The notes: generated by a model not told the origin, from the sequence alone. Positions 1-7,598 are shown, counted from the first letter of the stretch. The stretch is DNA of 35,961 nt from Clostridiales bacterium (GCA_015056245.1 SVGQ01000018.1:1-35961), one strand, 5' to 3'. Made by a program: numbers and translations.

Positions 1-126
1 GGCAAACGGCGATAGGAGCCCCTTGCTGCGCAAGGGTTCCGAAACCACCGTACACGCCGCTGGTTTCGGTTTGGCAATTGGAGGGCTGCGGCCCTCCAAT
101 ACCTCCATGGGTTGTTTGACAGTCTG
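1..126 (+). repeat. Intergenic repeat, copy A (left end outside window)
   Basis: This non-coding stretch matches part of 27286-27501 closely. Shared blocks are the GGCAAACGGCGATAGGA start, a GGAACCCCTTGC-type hairpin, the paired CCGAAACCA and TGGTTTCGG arms, the GGAGGGCTGCGGCCCTCC palindrome, and the terminal TTTGACAGTCTG (115-126). The interior is shorter than copy B, which carries about 100 extra bases between the CCGAAACCA and TGGTTTCGG arms. The right end runs straight into a perfect 13-bp hairpin. No reading frame is supported here. The left end lies off the window, so its full size cannot be stated. Confidence 0.8.
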
Positions 127-164
127 AGGAACTGCTTTTTCATAGCAGTTCCTCAGGATTTTTT
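124..164. terminator. 13-bp hairpin beside repeat A, downstream of the SCP2-like gene
   Basis: Arms 124-136 and 144-156 pair perfectly over 13 bp around a seven-base loop. The T-run (159-164) follows on the + strand and overlaps the stop codon of the minus-strand gene. On the - strand, where a terminator for that gene is needed, the hairpin is followed by ACTGTCAAAC, the repeat terminus, instead of a T-run. It may terminate + strand transcripts from the left, or be a minus-strand terminator separated from its T-run by repeat A. Confidence 0.6.
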
Positions 165-534
165 ACAGATATGCCGCCAGCGTATTCAGCGCCGCCAGAC
201 TGCCTTTCACCTTCAATTTGCCGGTAAGAAGGGCCGCAGCGGGCTTTAGCTGCTTGTTGAATATCGCCAGCAGATGCTGCTCCTTGCCAAGGATGGTCAC
301 ATCCACGGGCGCCGTTTCATCCAGCGGGGCATAGCGCCCGTTCTCCAGCGAAAAGGCGCGGCTGGTATCGCTGTCTGTCGCGCAGAGGCGATAGCGGTAG
401 GTAACATCCGCAAAGGTATCCTGATGGCGAATGAGCAGTTCCACCAGTCCATCCAGTACCTGCGCCAGACTCATATTGCCGCTGCCCTTTTGCAGCATCG
501 CTTCCAATTCTTGCTGAAATTGTTCTTTTGCCAT
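163..534 (-). CDS. SCP2-like sterol-carrier domain protein
   Basis: A 123-residue protein starting MAKEQFQQEL. The ATG at 534 is chosen because AAAGGAGG lies just upstream; an in-frame upstream ATG would run into the neighbouring gene. The body resembles the small SCP2 fold: an N-terminal helix, a strand with YRYRL, then DVTILGKEQHLLAIFNKQ and a C-terminal KLKVKGSLAAL segment, typical of the 'G.lkvkGd...l..l' end of SCP2 domains. Stand-alone bacterial SCP2 proteins are thought to bind hydrophobic ligands, but the ligand is unknown. No signal peptide or membrane segment is present. It lies 26 bp downstream of the phosphatase gene and is probably co-transcribed with it. Fold assignment is by pattern only. 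Confidence 0.7.
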   Translation of the reverse strand: MAKEQFQQELEAMLQKGSGNMSLAQVLDGLVELLIRHQDTFADVTYRYRLCATDSDTSRAFSLENGRYAPLDETAPVDVTILGKEQHLLAIFNKQLKPAAALLTGKLKVKGSLAALNTLAAYL

Positions 535-560
535 GGGGAATACCTCCTTTGATCTGTGAA

Positions 561-1016
561 TCAGTCGGGGAACAGTTTGTCCAGAAGCGCGCTCACGCCC
601 CGGTTCACATCCCGCCATGTGGCCTGAAAATCGCCGGTATACCATGGGTCAGCCACATCGGAGGAATCGCCGCAAAACTCCAGCAGCTTGTGGACCTTGC
701 CCTCCGGGTCGCCGCCGCAGATGCGGTGAATGGAGCGTATGTTGCTGCTGTCCATGCCGATCAGGTAATCAAAATCGCTGTAGTCCTGCACATCCATTCG
801 GCGGGCAGTCTTGCCCTTGCAGGTAATGCCGTGCTCTGCCAGCACCCGCCGGGTGCCGGGATGTACCGGGTTGCCCTGTTCCTCGTAGCTGGTAGCGGCG
901 GATTCTACATGGCACAGGCGGCTCAGCCCCCGCTCCTCCAGCATATCTTTACAGACGAACTCTGCCATGGGGCTGCGGCAGATGTTGCCCAGACAGATGA
1001 ACAGTATCTTTTTCAC
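561..1016 (-). CDS. Low-molecular-weight protein-tyrosine phosphatase
   Basis: A 151-residue protein of normal family length. The catalytic P-loop CLGNICRS (C-X5-R-S) is at residues 8-15, and the general-acid motif DPWYTG is near the C-terminus. The family hydrolyses phosphotyrosine, and in Gram-positive bacteria may also act on phosphoarginine (the YwlE branch); this sequence does not settle which. The start is taken as GTG at 1016, giving VKKILFICLGN with GGGGAG five bases upstream; the next in-frame ATG upstream adds 22 unlikely residues. It is the first gene of a two-gene minus-strand unit with the SCP2-like gene. Cytoplasmic. Confidence 0.92.
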   Translation of the reverse strand: MKKILFICLGNICRSPMAEFVCKDMLEERGLSRLCHVESAATSYEEQGNPVHPGTRRVLAEHGITCKGKTARRMDVQDYSDFDYLIGMDSSNIRSIHRICGGDPEGKVHKLLEFCGDSSDVADPWYTGDFQATWRDVNRGVSALLDKLFPD

Positions 1017-1254
1017 GATCTCCCCAAACCTCCCCCAATATCGGAATTCTGCTATACCAGTGGGTGCACGCAGAATGCCCACATCTCAGGGCGCGTGCGT
1101 ACTTATCATACCATACTGATATTCTTTTTGCTATATGGATTCCCCATGGGGCAGTGAAAAGAACTCTGCTCTTGCCGGCTTTCTGTCTGAATGGTAAAAT
1201 GGGTGGAATCAAATGAATTTGCGTAAGGAGCGATTCAGGAAAGAGGTGCGCATC

Positions 1255-1761
1255 ATGATCTACAGACTGCCCGGAATCAACGATCAAGCTATTTTGCAGG
1301 CTTATGTACAGGAACATTATGATCATCAGGAAGACAGTATCAGCGCCAGTGTGGGATTGCTGGCTTCGGATTATCCTGACTGGGTGGAGAAAATTGGGGC
1401 CAATGCAGCATCTGGCAATGCCCAGTGGGGCAAGTCGCTGCTGTACCTTTGCTTTGATCAGAATAACCTGGTCGGTTTGCTGAGCATCCGGTATGAGTTG
1501 CCGGAAGCATTGAGCCAGTCGATTGGCGATATCGGGTACGGGGTAAGGCCCTCCGAACGGAACAAGGGCTATGCTACTGCCATGCTTCGGTACGCGCTGT
1601 CTGTTTGCAGGGAAAAAGGAAAGAAACGGGTGATCCTCGGCTGCTACAAGGATAACGCGGCCTCCGTTGCAACCATCCGCAAAGGCGGCGGTGTGTTGAT
1701 TGCGGAAAATGACAATTATGCACAAGGCAGGATCAGTCAGTATTATTCGATTGATCTGTGA
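1255..1761 (+). CDS. GNAT-family N-acetyltransferase
   Basis: A 168-residue protein. The acetyl-CoA binding signature is visible in GYGVRPSERNKGYATAML (R-N-K-G-Y-A matching the Q/R-X-X-G-X-G/A motif), followed by the helix ALSVCREKG, strand RVILGCYKDNAAS and the typical N-X-A-S-X-X-X-I-X-K-G-G end. The start at 1255 follows AGAGGTG at suitable spacing; an in-frame ATG at 1213 has no ribosome site. The substrate cannot be read from the sequence. The 3' end overlaps the convergent EFR1 gene by 29 bp, so the two messages are complementary at their ends. It stands alone, divergent from the phosphatase. Confidence 0.88.
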   Translation: MIYRLPGINDQAILQAYVQEHYDHQEDSISASVGLLASDYPDWVEKIGANAASGNAQWGKSLLYLCFDQNNLVGLLSIRYELPEALSQSIGDIGYGVRPSERNKGYATAMLRYALSVCREKGKKRVILGCYKDNAASVATIRKGGGVLIAENDNYAQGRISQYYSIDL

Positions 1762-2611
1762 GCATAGCAGACGATGAGAGAAACTCCATTCTGTCCGTCA
1801 TCAGATCCTTGGCCTGAACCAGCGGATGGTGATAGCGTTTACGCCCTTCTGGAAGCCGGAGCATTTTACAGATCACTGTGCCCAGTTTCCGATAGGCTTC
1901 CGGGGTTTGAAACTGGATGGCTTTGGTGGGGCAATAGGCAACACAGGCATTGCAGCCATGGCAATGATGATGCCAGCTGGGATGCTTGTCCTCCATGGTG
2001 ATGTTTCGTGTGGGGCAGACTTTTGCGCAAATTCCGCAACCCCTGCAGCGGTCATCGGCATAGAAGCCCTTGTCGTATTCATGCTCAATGGCAAGATAGG
2101 GTCCCATTACCTTGCCGAACCGGCGTCGGGTTAACGGAGACATACGGGGGTAGTCCCGCAGATTCTTACCGCTGATCTCCCTGCCGGCTTTTTTTATCTG
2201 CTGATCCATATAGGGGAGCATAAGTTTTTCCGGCGGGAAGGGCGGGTATGCAATACATTGGCTGGCAACACAACGCAATGCGCGTCCGTAATGGAGACGC
2301 GCTCCTTTTTTTTCAAGAAGCTCCGCCACAGTTTCAAAGCTTTTGCCCAGAACAGCGATGTAGGTCGTAACCATAAACAGGTAAGCCTTGGGATTGATAG
2401 CAAGTCCAGCGATGAATTCCTTGAAGGCTCCCGGTACATCCCATTCGTACACAGGGCAGACGAAACCGATCACATCAGCATCTTTCGCAGAGACGCTTTG
2501 AGGGTCGCAGCGTACCGAGATCAGCTGTGCACCATCCAACGCTTCTGCGATTTTTTGTGCCGCATACAGGCTGTTCCCCGTTCCGCTGAAATAGTAGATC
2601 ACCTTTTTCAT
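1733..2611 (-). CDS. EFR1-type flavodoxin/ferredoxin fusion protein
   Basis: A 292-residue protein. The N-terminus is flavodoxin-like, with the FMN phosphate loop FSGTGNS at residues 8-14. The C-terminus carries two 4Fe-4S clusters: C189, C192, C195, C199 and C217, C220, C223, C227, each in C-X2-C-X2-C-X3-CP. This is the EFR1 arrangement common in anaerobic Clostridia. It should carry low-potential electrons between FMN and iron-sulphur partners in the cytoplasm; the partner is unknown. It is divergent from a TetR gene. The region between holds an overlapping pair of promoters and copies of GTGTCACAC (2636-2738), so TetR control is likely. The 3' end overlaps the convergent GNAT gene. Confidence 0.93.
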   Translation of the reverse strand: MKKVIYYFSGTGNSLYAAQKIAEALDGAQLISVRCDPQSVSAKDADVIGFVCPVYEWDVPGAFKEFIAGLAINPKAYLFMVTTYIAVLGKSFETVAELLEKKGARLHYGRALRCVASQCIAYPPFPPEKLMLPYMDQQIKKAGREISGKNLRDYPRMSPLTRRRFGKVMGPYLAIEHEYDKGFYADDRCRGCGICAKVCPTRNITMEDKHPSWHHHCHGCNACVAYCPTKAIQFQTPEAYRKLGTVICKMLRLPEGRKRYHHPLVQAKDLMTDRMEFLSSSAMLTDQSNNTD

Positions 2612-2635
2612 CAGAGTATCCTCCTGCGAATGCTA

Positions 2636-2738
2636 AAGTGTCACACTTGTGGCTTTTTCAAAATCATTATATAATCGTTGGGTGGTAATGACAATCAGAT
2701 ATGCGAATGTGTCACACATTCATAGGATGTGTGACACA
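2636..2738. promoter_or_regulatory. Overlapping divergent promoters with TetR-type operators (EFR1 / tetR)
   Basis: For tetR (+): TTGTGG (2647-2652), 17 bp, TATAAT (2670-2675). For EFR1 (-): TTGTCA (2694-2689), 17 bp, TATAAT (2671-2666). The two -10 boxes share two bases. An inverted repeat with 12-bp arms (TGTGTCACACAT at 2708-2719, its complement at 2727-2738) lies downstream of the tetR promoter and upstream of the EFR1 -35. A further single copy, AAGTGTCACACTT (2636-2648), touches the tetR -35 and lies just downstream of the EFR1 start. The placement fits repression of both genes by the TetR protein encoded here. Confidence 0.82.
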
Positions 2739-2754
2739 AAGAAACGGAGCCTGT

Positions 2755-3306
2755 ATGAATACGACCAACGGAAGAATTGCGGAAAAATCCAGGCAGAAGA
2801 TCGTGAATGCGCTGCTGGTGGTTATGCAGCAATATGACTATAAAGAAATCACCATCACGCAGATTGCGCAGGAAGCCAAGCTGTCCCGAAAGACCTTTTA
2901 TCGTTTGTTTGGCGATAAAGAAGCGGTGCTGTCGTACCTGTTTGAAAGCTTGTATACCGAGTGCTTCACGCGGATGAAAGCCCAAGGTACCCAGCACTAT
3001 TGGGATATAGTTCAGTGTTATTTTGATTTTTGGGAAGAGAGAAAAGCACTGCTGCAGATCTTTGGAAAAAGCAAGCTTCTGCCGGTTCTGTTTGACGGCG
3101 CATACCGGTATTCCTTCAACATTTTTGAATATATCCGCTCCCGGGAAACCGTCCGGCAATTCTCTGCACAGCTGCCGTATCTCCTTGCCTACAGTGTGGG
3201 AGGTATGCACAGCATGCTGCAAAAATGGGTGGAGAACGATATGACGGTTCCGTCCCGCGTGTTGATCGGGCAGCTGAAAGAGGGCTTCAGCTCAAGGGAA
3301 TTGTGA
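2755..3306 (+). CDS. TetR-family transcriptional regulator
   Basis: A 183-residue protein. The N-terminal helix-turn-helix reads ITITQIAQEAKLSRKTFYRLF followed by GDKEAVLSYLFE, the standard TetR DNA-binding domain; the C-terminal ligand domain has no specific signature. The start at 2755 (MNTTNGR) is used because the upstream ATG at 2701 would place the operator inside the coding region; GGAG lies 7-10 bases before it. It is divergent from the EFR1 flavoprotein, and its probable operators flank both promoters, so it probably represses itself and EFR1. The inducer is unknown. The hydrolase at 3387 starts 80 bp downstream and may be co-transcribed. Confidence 0.9.
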   Translation: MNTTNGRIAEKSRQKIVNALLVVMQQYDYKEITITQIAQEAKLSRKTFYRLFGDKEAVLSYLFESLYTECFTRMKAQGTQHYWDIVQCYFDFWEERKALLQIFGKSKLLPVLFDGAYRYSFNIFEYIRSRETVRQFSAQLPYLLAYSVGGMHSMLQKWVENDMTVPSRVLIGQLKEGFSSREL

Positions 3307-3386
3307 CCCTTCTTCCGCTTGAAATCCAAATCCAGGAGAGATATACTTAATCAGCTGAAATTGATTCTTCGATTGGTGGTGTAACA

Positions 3387-4361
3387 ATGAAACTGCCAGC
3401 CATTCTGCTCTTTCTGGCTGCTGCAATGATCCTGCTGGCGCTGCTGACTGCCTACCTTTGCTTCCGCATCGTCTTTTATGTCTCCCGTAAAGGGGAAAAT
3501 CATGAGGAAATCAGCCTTCCCAAGGGGAAAGCCTATCAGCCGTACAAGGAGGAAATCATCCACTGGACAAAGCGTAAACGCGCTCTGCCGTATGAGGAAT
3601 TCTCCATCCGATCTTTCGATGGTCTCACATTGCGGGGCAGGTATTACGAATGCGAACCCGGCGCGCCCATCGAATTGATGCTCCACGGATACCACGGAAC
3701 GGCTGAGCGCGATATGAGCGCAGGCATCTTCCGCAGTTTTTCGGTGGGTCACAGCGCATTTCTGGTGGATCAACGTGCCAGCGGTTACAGTGACGGGCAT
3801 GTGATCTCTTTTGGTATCAATGAAAGCCGCGATTGCCTGCAATGGGTGGATTTCTTGGTGCAGCATTTTGGCCCGGATGTCAGAATTATGCTGGCAGGCA
3901 TCTCCATGGGCGCAGCCACTGTGCTGATCGCTTCCGGTCAGCCATTGCCTGAGAATGTGATCGGCGTGCTGGCGGATTGCGGTTTCACCTCTGCGAAGGA
4001 GATCATCTGCGAAGTAATGAAAAAGCTGCACATTCCTCCGAAGATGCTGTATCCTTTTGTGCGGCTTGGCGCACGGCTTTACGGTGGGTTTGACCCGGAA
4101 TCGCGTTCGCCCATCAAAGCAGTGGAGCATTGCCGGGTGCCTGTCATCTTTTATCATGGGGACGATGACGAACTCGTTCCCCATCGGATGAGTGCGGAAA
4201 ATTATGAGGCCTGCGCATCCCCGAAGAAATTGGTCACCATAACCGGCGCTGGACATGGTCTGAGCTTTATCCGGGAAAAGGAAGGGTATCTGCAGGCATT
4301 GATTGCCTTCTGTCAGGAAAATGGGATTCCAGCGACTGATCATGGACTCACAAGGCTGTGA
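3387..4361 (+). CDS. Membrane-anchored alpha/beta hydrolase
   Basis: A 324-residue protein. Residues about 1-28 form a hydrophobic N-terminal segment that probably anchors it in the membrane. The hydrolase fold follows: oxyanion region MLHGYHGTAE, nucleophile elbow GISMG, a late acid in GDDDELVP and histidine in GAGHG. This resembles the YqkD/BEM46-like lineage often annotated as peptidase or esterase; the substrate is not readable. It follows the TetR gene on the same strand with an 80-bp gap and GGTGG before ATG. The downstream hairpin at 4434-4467 serves the opposite strand, so its own terminator is unclear. It resembles the 26071 hydrolase in layout but is not a close copy. Confidence 0.87.
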   Translation: MKLPAILLFLAAAMILLALLTAYLCFRIVFYVSRKGENHEEISLPKGKAYQPYKEEIIHWTKRKRALPYEEFSIRSFDGLTLRGRYYECEPGAPIELMLHGYHGTAERDMSAGIFRSFSVGHSAFLVDQRASGYSDGHVISFGINESRDCLQWVDFLVQHFGPDVRIMLAGISMGAATVLIASGQPLPENVIGVLADCGFTSAKEIICEVMKKLHIPPKMLYPFVRLGARLYGGFDPESRSPIKAVEHCRVPVIFYHGDDDELVPHRMSAENYEACASPKKLVTITGAGHGLSFIREKEGYLQALIAFCQENGIPATDHGLTRL

Positions 4362-4433
4362 AACGGTGCTATATTGTGATGCATGGCTTGGCAAGTTTGC
4401 CCGGAAGCTCCCCTGAATATGAGATAAACAAAG

Positions 4434-4467
4434 GAAGCCGCCCACAGCGCAATCTGTGGGCGACTTC
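4434..4467 (-). terminator. Rho-independent terminator of the ABC-importer operon
   Basis: Arms GAAGCCGCCCACAG (4434-4447) and CTGTGGGCGACTTC (4454-4467) pair over 14 bp with one mismatch or wobble and a six-base loop. Read on the - strand the hairpin is followed by CTTTGTTTATC. It lies 18 bp beyond the ATPase stop codon. Confidence 0.8.
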
Positions 4468-4484
4468 AAATAGGGGGATACTTC

Positions 4485-5288
4485 TTACCCAAGCACCATC
4501 CGGTCATTGACGATGCCGCCGCCGCTGGCCTTCGTAAACAGGTTCAGAAGCTGCTCTACCGTCAGCTGTTTCTTTTCTTCGCCGGAAATATCAATAATGA
4601 CCTTGCCTTCGTGCATCATAATCAGACGGTTGCCGTGAGCGATGGCGTCCTTCATGTTGTGGGTGATCATCAGCGTGGTCAGCTTGTTTTTCTGCACGAT
4701 CTGATCGGTCAGTTCCAGCACTTTGGCGGCTGTCTTGGGGTCAAGGGCCGCGGTGTGCTCGTCCAGCAGCAGAAGCTTGGGTCGGTTCATGGTTGCCATC
4801 AGCAGCGTGACGGCCTGCCGCTGACCGCCGGACAGCAGGCCCACCTTGGTGGACAGGCGGTTTTCCAAGCCCAGTTCCAAGGAGGCCAACAGCTCGCGGT
4901 AGTTTTCCCGGTCAGCCTTTTTCACACCGCGGACGAACCGGCGCTTGATGCCGCGCTTGGAGGCAATGGCCAGATTTTCAGCGATCTCCATATCGGGGGA
5001 GGTACCCTTCATGGGGTCTTGAAATACCCGGCCTAAAAACTGCGCGCGTTTGTGCTCCGGCATATTCGTTACATTCACGCCATCAATTTCGATGGTGCCG
5101 TAGTCTGGCTTCCACACCCCTGCGATGGCGTTGAGCAGCGTGGATTTCCCCGCACCGTTGCCGCCGATGACGGTGACGAAATCGCCGTCCTTCAGTTCCA
5201 GATTCAGCCCATCCAAGGCGGTTTTGGCGTTGACGGTACCTGCGTTGAAGGTTTTTTGCAGATCGGTGATCTTAAGCATGACCGTCAC
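4485..5288 (-). CDS. ABC transporter ATP-binding protein (COG1101 type)
   Basis: A 267-residue ATPase. Walker A is GGNGAGKST (about residues 42-50), the signature LSGGQRQ is at 152-158 and Walker B LLLLDEH at 172-178, with the following H in ITHNMKDA. The LLDEHTAALDP wording is characteristic of the ATPases paired with COG4120 permeases and ABC_sub_bind proteins. It powers import by the two genes upstream. The start overlaps the permease end by 17 bp; a second ATG three codons in is equally possible. It is the last gene of the operon, followed by a clear terminator. The T-box upstream suggests an amino acid substrate. Confidence 0.93.
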   Translation of the reverse strand: MTVMLKITDLQKTFNAGTVNAKTALDGLNLELKDGDFVTVIGGNGAGKSTLLNAIAGVWKPDYGTIEIDGVNVTNMPEHKRAQFLGRVFQDPMKGTSPDMEIAENLAIASKRGIKRRFVRGVKKADRENYRELLASLELGLENRLSTKVGLLSGGQRQAVTLLMATMNRPKLLLLDEHTAALDPKTAAKVLELTDQIVQKNKLTTLMITHNMKDAIAHGNRLIMMHEGKVIIDISGEEKKQLTVEQLLNLFTKASGGGIVNDRMVLG

Positions 5289-6195
5289 CTCCGTTCACCA
5301 TCTCATGGGGATGCAGGGATTTATGCTTGGTGAAATACTCGCTCTTCAGATACGGCACCGCCAGGAAGATGGCTACAATAATCGCGGAGAGCATCTTCAG
5401 GTAGTCCGTCTTGAGGCCCATCAGGATGACGAAGTTGTACACGATGTAGTAGGTAATGCCTCCGCCCAGCACGCCGATCAGACTGACAACAAAGTTGGGC
5501 TTGATCTTCATTGAAACGGACAAGCCAATGAAGATGGCAGCCAGACCGATGACGATAGCGCCGCGTCCGTCGTTGATGTTGGCAGAACCCTTGTACTGGG
5601 CCAGCATAGCGCCCGCCAGCGCAACGATGCCGTTGGCGATGGCAAGGCCTACCACCTTGTTCAGCTTCACATTCACGCCCTGCGCACGGCTCATATCCGG
5701 ATTGTCACCGGTGGATTTGAGGGTGAGGCCGATCTCCGTATAGAAGAACTGCCACAGGCAGATGATCACCACGGTGACCATGAGGATCATCGAAAGAATG
5801 GAGGCGTTGTTGTTGCTCATATGCACCCACAGGTCGACCGCCCGGGGATTGATGGCAACCAGCGATTTGCCGCCAAGAATGCACAGGTTCACCGTGTAGA
5901 GCATCAACTGGGTCAGGATGCCCGCCAGAATGGAGGGAATCCCCAACGCGGTATGCAGCAAACCTGTTACCACGCCGGCGAGAGCGCCTGCCAGCAATGC
6001 GGCAAGCAGGCTGAGCCAGACCGATACGCCCCTGCCCAGAAGCACAGCGCAGACACAGGCACCGGTACAGATCGAACCGTCTACCGTCAGATCTGCGATA
6101 TCCAGAATCTTATAGGAGATGTAAACACCGATACCCATCAGACCCCAGATGAGTCCTTCTGCGATGGCTCCGGGCAGTGCGTACAGGAAAGCCAT
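5272..6195 (-). CDS. ABC transporter permease (COG4120 type)
   Basis: A 307-residue integral membrane protein with about eight hydrophobic segments, related to the LivH/BPD_transp_2 permeases. Typical features are the N-terminal GLIWGLMGIGVYISYKI segment, DLTVDGS, GILTQL, the cytoplasmic EIGLTLKSTGDNP motif that contacts the ATPase, and GLAIANGIVALAGAMLAQ. It forms the membrane channel for the substrate delivered by the binding protein. It lies 35 bp downstream of the binding-protein gene and overlaps the ATPase start, so the three are translated together. It does not itself show substrate choice. Confidence 0.92.
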   Translation of the reverse strand: MAFLYALPGAIAEGLIWGLMGIGVYISYKILDIADLTVDGSICTGACVCAVLLGRGVSVWLSLLAALLAGALAGVVTGLLHTALGIPSILAGILTQLMLYTVNLCILGGKSLVAINPRAVDLWVHMSNNNASILSMILMVTVVIICLWQFFYTEIGLTLKSTGDNPDMSRAQGVNVKLNKVVGLAIANGIVALAGAMLAQYKGSANINDGRGAIVIGLAAIFIGLSVSMKIKPNFVVSLIGVLGGGITYYIVYNFVILMGLKTDYLKMLSAIIVAIFLAVPYLKSEYFTKHKSLHPHEMVNGGDGHA

Positions 6196-6230
6196 AATGT
6201 ACCTCTTCTTTCTGAACCGTTCTTTGCGGA

Positions 6231-7145
6231 TTAGTTGGCGGGAACTTCAATGCCCAGCTGAGCGCAGAGTTCGGCGTTGTAGGCAACGGTGGGGGTGAGG
6301 GTCTTGATCTCGATATCAGCGGGAGCCTTGCCGCTGAGCAGGATGTCAGCAGCCATCATACCGGTTTCGTAGCCCAGCTGGTAGTAGTCGATGGCGAGGC
6401 TGGCGTAGCAGATCGCGCCGCCGTAGCTGGTGTAGATGGGAACGTTCTTCTCAGTGCAGATGGCGCCCACGATGGTATCATTGGCAGCAACGGTGTTATC
6501 AGAGGGGATGTACACAGCCTTGACCTCGCCCGCCATGGAGGTGGTCACAGCCTGTAGCTCAGTGGTTTCGGAGAAAGTGTAGGCCTTCACAACGATACCC
6601 TTTTCCTCGAACAGCGCCTTGACCGCTTCGTACTGGATCAGAGAGTTGGATTCGTTGGTGCAATACAGCACGCCGACCACGTCGCCTTCCACCAGACCAA
6701 GGGTGTCGATCATCATTTGAGCCTGCTCAGCGAAGGGAACAGCGTCGGAAGTGCCGGAAACGTTGGCGGGAATGTCGCCGGCGAAGGTGTCGGCGTAATC
6801 CGTTACGGAAGTGCCCAGCACGGGGATGGTGGTGGTCATGTTGGCGGCAGCCAGCAGCGCGGGGGTGGCGTTGCCCATGATCAGGTTCACGCGCTTGGCA
6901 TTGAAAGCGTTGACGACAGTGGAACACAGGTTGGCATCGCCCGCAACCTGAATATCAATATCAACGGTGTGACCGGCTTCGGTCATCTGGGCGTTGAGGG
7001 CATCGGCAAAGCCTTGGGTGGCCTGATCCAGAGAGTCGTGTACCATCAACTGGCAAACGCCGACGGTATAATTCTCAGCGCTGGCGGTGCAGCATACGGC
7101 GAGCATCATAACCAGGGTCAACAACATAGCGAGAGTCTTTTTCAT
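6231..7145 (-). CDS. ABC transporter substrate-binding protein (ABC_sub_bind / COG2984)
   Basis: A 304-residue secreted binding protein. The first 25 or so residues (MKKTLAMLLTLVMMLAVCC, then TASA) form a Sec signal; adjacent cysteines suggest lipid attachment, but the lipobox is imperfect (A-V-C) and cleavage after ASA is an alternative. The mature part has the family's periplasmic-binding pattern: GNATPALLAAAN, VLGTSVTDY, VGVLYCTNESNS, VYIPSDNTVAAN and the closing YGGAICYASLAIDYYQLGYETGMMAADIL. The ATG at 7145 follows TGGAGG. Relatives in this family (TrpX) are predicted tryptophan carriers; here the T-box leader reads as Phe-specific, so phenylalanine or a related aromatic compound is the best guess. 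Confidence 0.92.
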   Translation of the reverse strand: MKKTLAMLLTLVMMLAVCCTASAENYTVGVCQLMVHDSLDQATQGFADALNAQMTEAGHTVDIDIQVAGDANLCSTVVNAFNAKRVNLIMGNATPALLAAANMTTTIPVLGTSVTDYADTFAGDIPANVSGTSDAVPFAEQAQMMIDTLGLVEGDVVGVLYCTNESNSLIQYEAVKALFEEKGIVVKAYTFSETTELQAVTTSMAGEVKAVYIPSDNTVAANDTIVGAICTEKNVPIYTSYGGAICYASLAIDYYQLGYETGMMAADILLSGKAPADIEIKTLTPTVAYNAELCAQLGIEVPAN

Positions 7146-7206
7146 GGTTCCTACCTCCAAAAGTAAAATCATATTTTTTCATCCATCCGGGATGAGAAAA
7201 GCAAAT

Positions 7207-7492
7207 GAAAAATCCCTGTATTGGATCAATACAGGGACGAAATTGCTCGTGGTACCACTCTGCTTCGCATACGCCTTGCAGCCTATGCCTTATCAGGCTT
7301 CGCACCTGCTGAAAGACCTGCTTTCAGAGGCTGAAAAGTCTTAGCGATGTAACGGTCGCACCCGTTGTGCCTACTGTGGTTTCAACACACCGCTCGCAGA
7401 ATGAACTTCGCTGGATTCCTGCTGATGCCTCGCACCCACCGGCATCTCTCTGAAGCGTTCCTCTCAGGTACTCTTTCTGCTCAAACGCATTT
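7207..7492 (-). promoter_or_regulatory. T-box riboswitch, probable tRNA-Phe specificity
   Basis: On the - strand, Stem I carries GCAGAAAGAGTA (from 7480), the AGAGAG/GGTGGGTGCGAGGC distal loops, and the closing arm TTCTGC. The specifier bulge reads TTC (7405-7403) followed by the usual A. The T-box bulge AGAGTGGTACCACG (7261-7248) contains UGGU, which pairs with a tRNA end ACCA, i.e. discriminator A73. The terminator is CCCTGTATTG/CAATACAGGG (7236-7214) followed by ATTTTTC. Uncharged tRNA should favour the antiterminator and permit expression of the ABC importer 60 bp downstream. UUC with A73 fits Phe; tryptophan would need UGG and, with G73, UGGC. Confidence 0.9.
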
Positions 7493-7546
7493 GCATGGAT
7501 TGGATTGGTCTGTGGGGGAATGTTACTGTTCCCTTAAGACGTGCTT

Positions 7547-7598
7547 ATTATACATGCTGTTTTTCAGGATTGCAAATAGTTAGTTTGCATAGTATAAT
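7547..7598. promoter_or_regulatory. Divergent promoters sharing one self-complementary -35 (TTGCAA)
   Basis: TTGCAA at 7570-7575 is its own reverse complement. Leftward (-) it is followed at exactly 17 bp by TATAAT (7552-7547), heading the T-box operon. Rightward (+) it is followed at exactly 17 bp by TATAAT (7593-7598), heading the LysR gene. An inverted repeat TGCAAA-N7-TTTGCA (7571-7576 and 7584-7589) overlaps the shared -35 and fits a LysR-type binding site. Binding would be expected to affect both directions. Confidence 0.8.

Noticed and set aside
4485-7145. Naming the importer trpXYZ
   Set aside because: The T-box specifier and UGGU bulge indicate tRNA-Phe rather than tRNA-Trp, so the name would assert an unsupported substrate.
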